From assembly GCA_027073795.1 (NCBI GenBank), contig JALTEW010000321.1, positions 1-6,923 on the forward strand: DNA of 6,923 bases. Direction: 5' to 3'. Both the position numbers and the translations under genes were made by a program. Source of the stretch: a bacterium (GTDB taxonomy: Bacteria > Desulfobacterota > S145-22). The notes below the pieces were generated by a model, which saw only the letters and a list, made by a program, of their open reading frames with translations, did not search any database and was not told the origin of the DNA. Of this stretch, positions 6,550-6,923 are shown piece after piece. Numbering within the stretch: position 1 is the stretch's first letter; every line of letters starts with the position of its first letter.

Positions 6550-6923
6550 ATGGAAATCCCGGATTACCCGCTTAACCCGCAACAATTGGAGGCGGTCACC
6601 CATACCGAAGGACCGCTGATGATCTTCGCCGGCGCGGGAAGTGGCAAGACGCGCACCCTGACCTACCGTTTTGCCTATCTTATCCAGACCCGGCGGGCAC
6701 ACCCCACCCAGATACTATCCGTTACCTTTACCAACAAGGCGGCCAGGGAGATGCGGGAGCGAATCGTGGGAATCACACGCATCCGCCCGCAGGGCCTTTT
6801 CATCTCCACCTTTCACGCCTTCTGCCTCTGGATGCTGAGGACCCATGGCAAGGAGATGGGCCTCGACCCGACCTTCGCTATCCTGGACAGTTCAGACCAG
6901 AAGCGCCTGATGGGGACTATCTT
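6550..6923 (+). CDS. UvrD/PcrA/Rep-family ATP-dependent DNA helicase, N-terminal part
   Basis: Only the first 124 residues are in the window; the gene continues past the right edge. This is a superfamily 1A 3'-5' DNA helicase, an enzyme class used in nucleotide-excision and mismatch repair and in clearing replication forks. Visible motifs, in order, are: the Q-motif 'LNPQQLEAV' (8-16), which contacts adenine; Walker A 'AGAGSGKT' with Lys33; motif Ia 'SVTFTNKAAREM' (57-68); and motif Ib 'STFHAFC' (86-92), which contacts single-stranded DNA. Walker B and the C-terminal domains are out of view, so UvrD, PcrA and Rep cannot be told apart. ATG 6550 is chosen because it places the Q-motif at the usual distance from the start. 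In-frame GTGs at 6541 and 6523 are alternatives, and none has a clear Shine-Dalgarno sequence. The gene is divergent from alaC across about 105 bases and is probably transcribed separately. Confidence 0.92.
   Translation, partial: MEIPDYPLNPQQLEAVTHTEGPLMIFAGAGSGKTRTLTYRFAYLIQTRRAHPTQILSVTFTNKAAREMRERIVGITRIRPQGLFISTFHAFCLWMLRTHGKEMGLDPTFAILDSSDQKRLMGTI

Overview
The window is a piece of a bacterial chromosome, most likely from a Desulfobacterota (deltaproteobacterial) lineage or a close relative. This is inferred from the style of the AlaC, Hom and ThrC proteins, from two lipoproteins that imply a Gram-negative envelope, and from a C-terminal transposase domain of a kind I associate with these genomes. 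No 16S rRNA or other phylogenetic marker is present, so the taxonomic call is only moderately secure.

Layout. Bases 6-358 are a 353-bp mobile-element remnant. It is bounded by perfect 23-bp terminal inverted repeats and holds only the C-terminal DnaA-like helix-turn-helix tail of a REP-associated (IS200-like, Y1) transposase. A perfect 12-bp tandem duplication follows at 359-382. Bases 386-6444 carry five tightly packed minus-strand genes, read right to left: alaC (alanine aminotransferase), hom (homoserine dehydrogenase with ACT domain), thrC (threonine synthase), a lipoprotein with about 15 TPR units, and a LolB/LolA-like lipoprotein. Gaps run from a 32-bp overlap to about 42 bp, so a single operon is likely. 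A sigma-70-like promoter lies at 6477-6506. On the other side of a short divergent intergenic region (6445-6549), a UvrD/PcrA/Rep-family helicase gene starts on the plus strand and runs off the right edge.

How the genes work together. Hom and ThrC supply the first and last steps from aspartate semialdehyde to threonine; homoserine kinase is not in the window. AlaC makes alanine and glutamate family interconversions. The distal TPR and LolB-like lipoproteins appear to be envelope proteins. Their pairing resembles the TPR protein/lolB neighbourhood of Pseudomonas aeruginosa, and here it is attached to the 3' end of an amino-acid operon.

I see no convincing previously undescribed system. The most distinctive feature is the internally deleted transposon remnant just downstream of the operon. 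Start-site corrections for alaC, hom and the TPR gene are the most useful annotation points.
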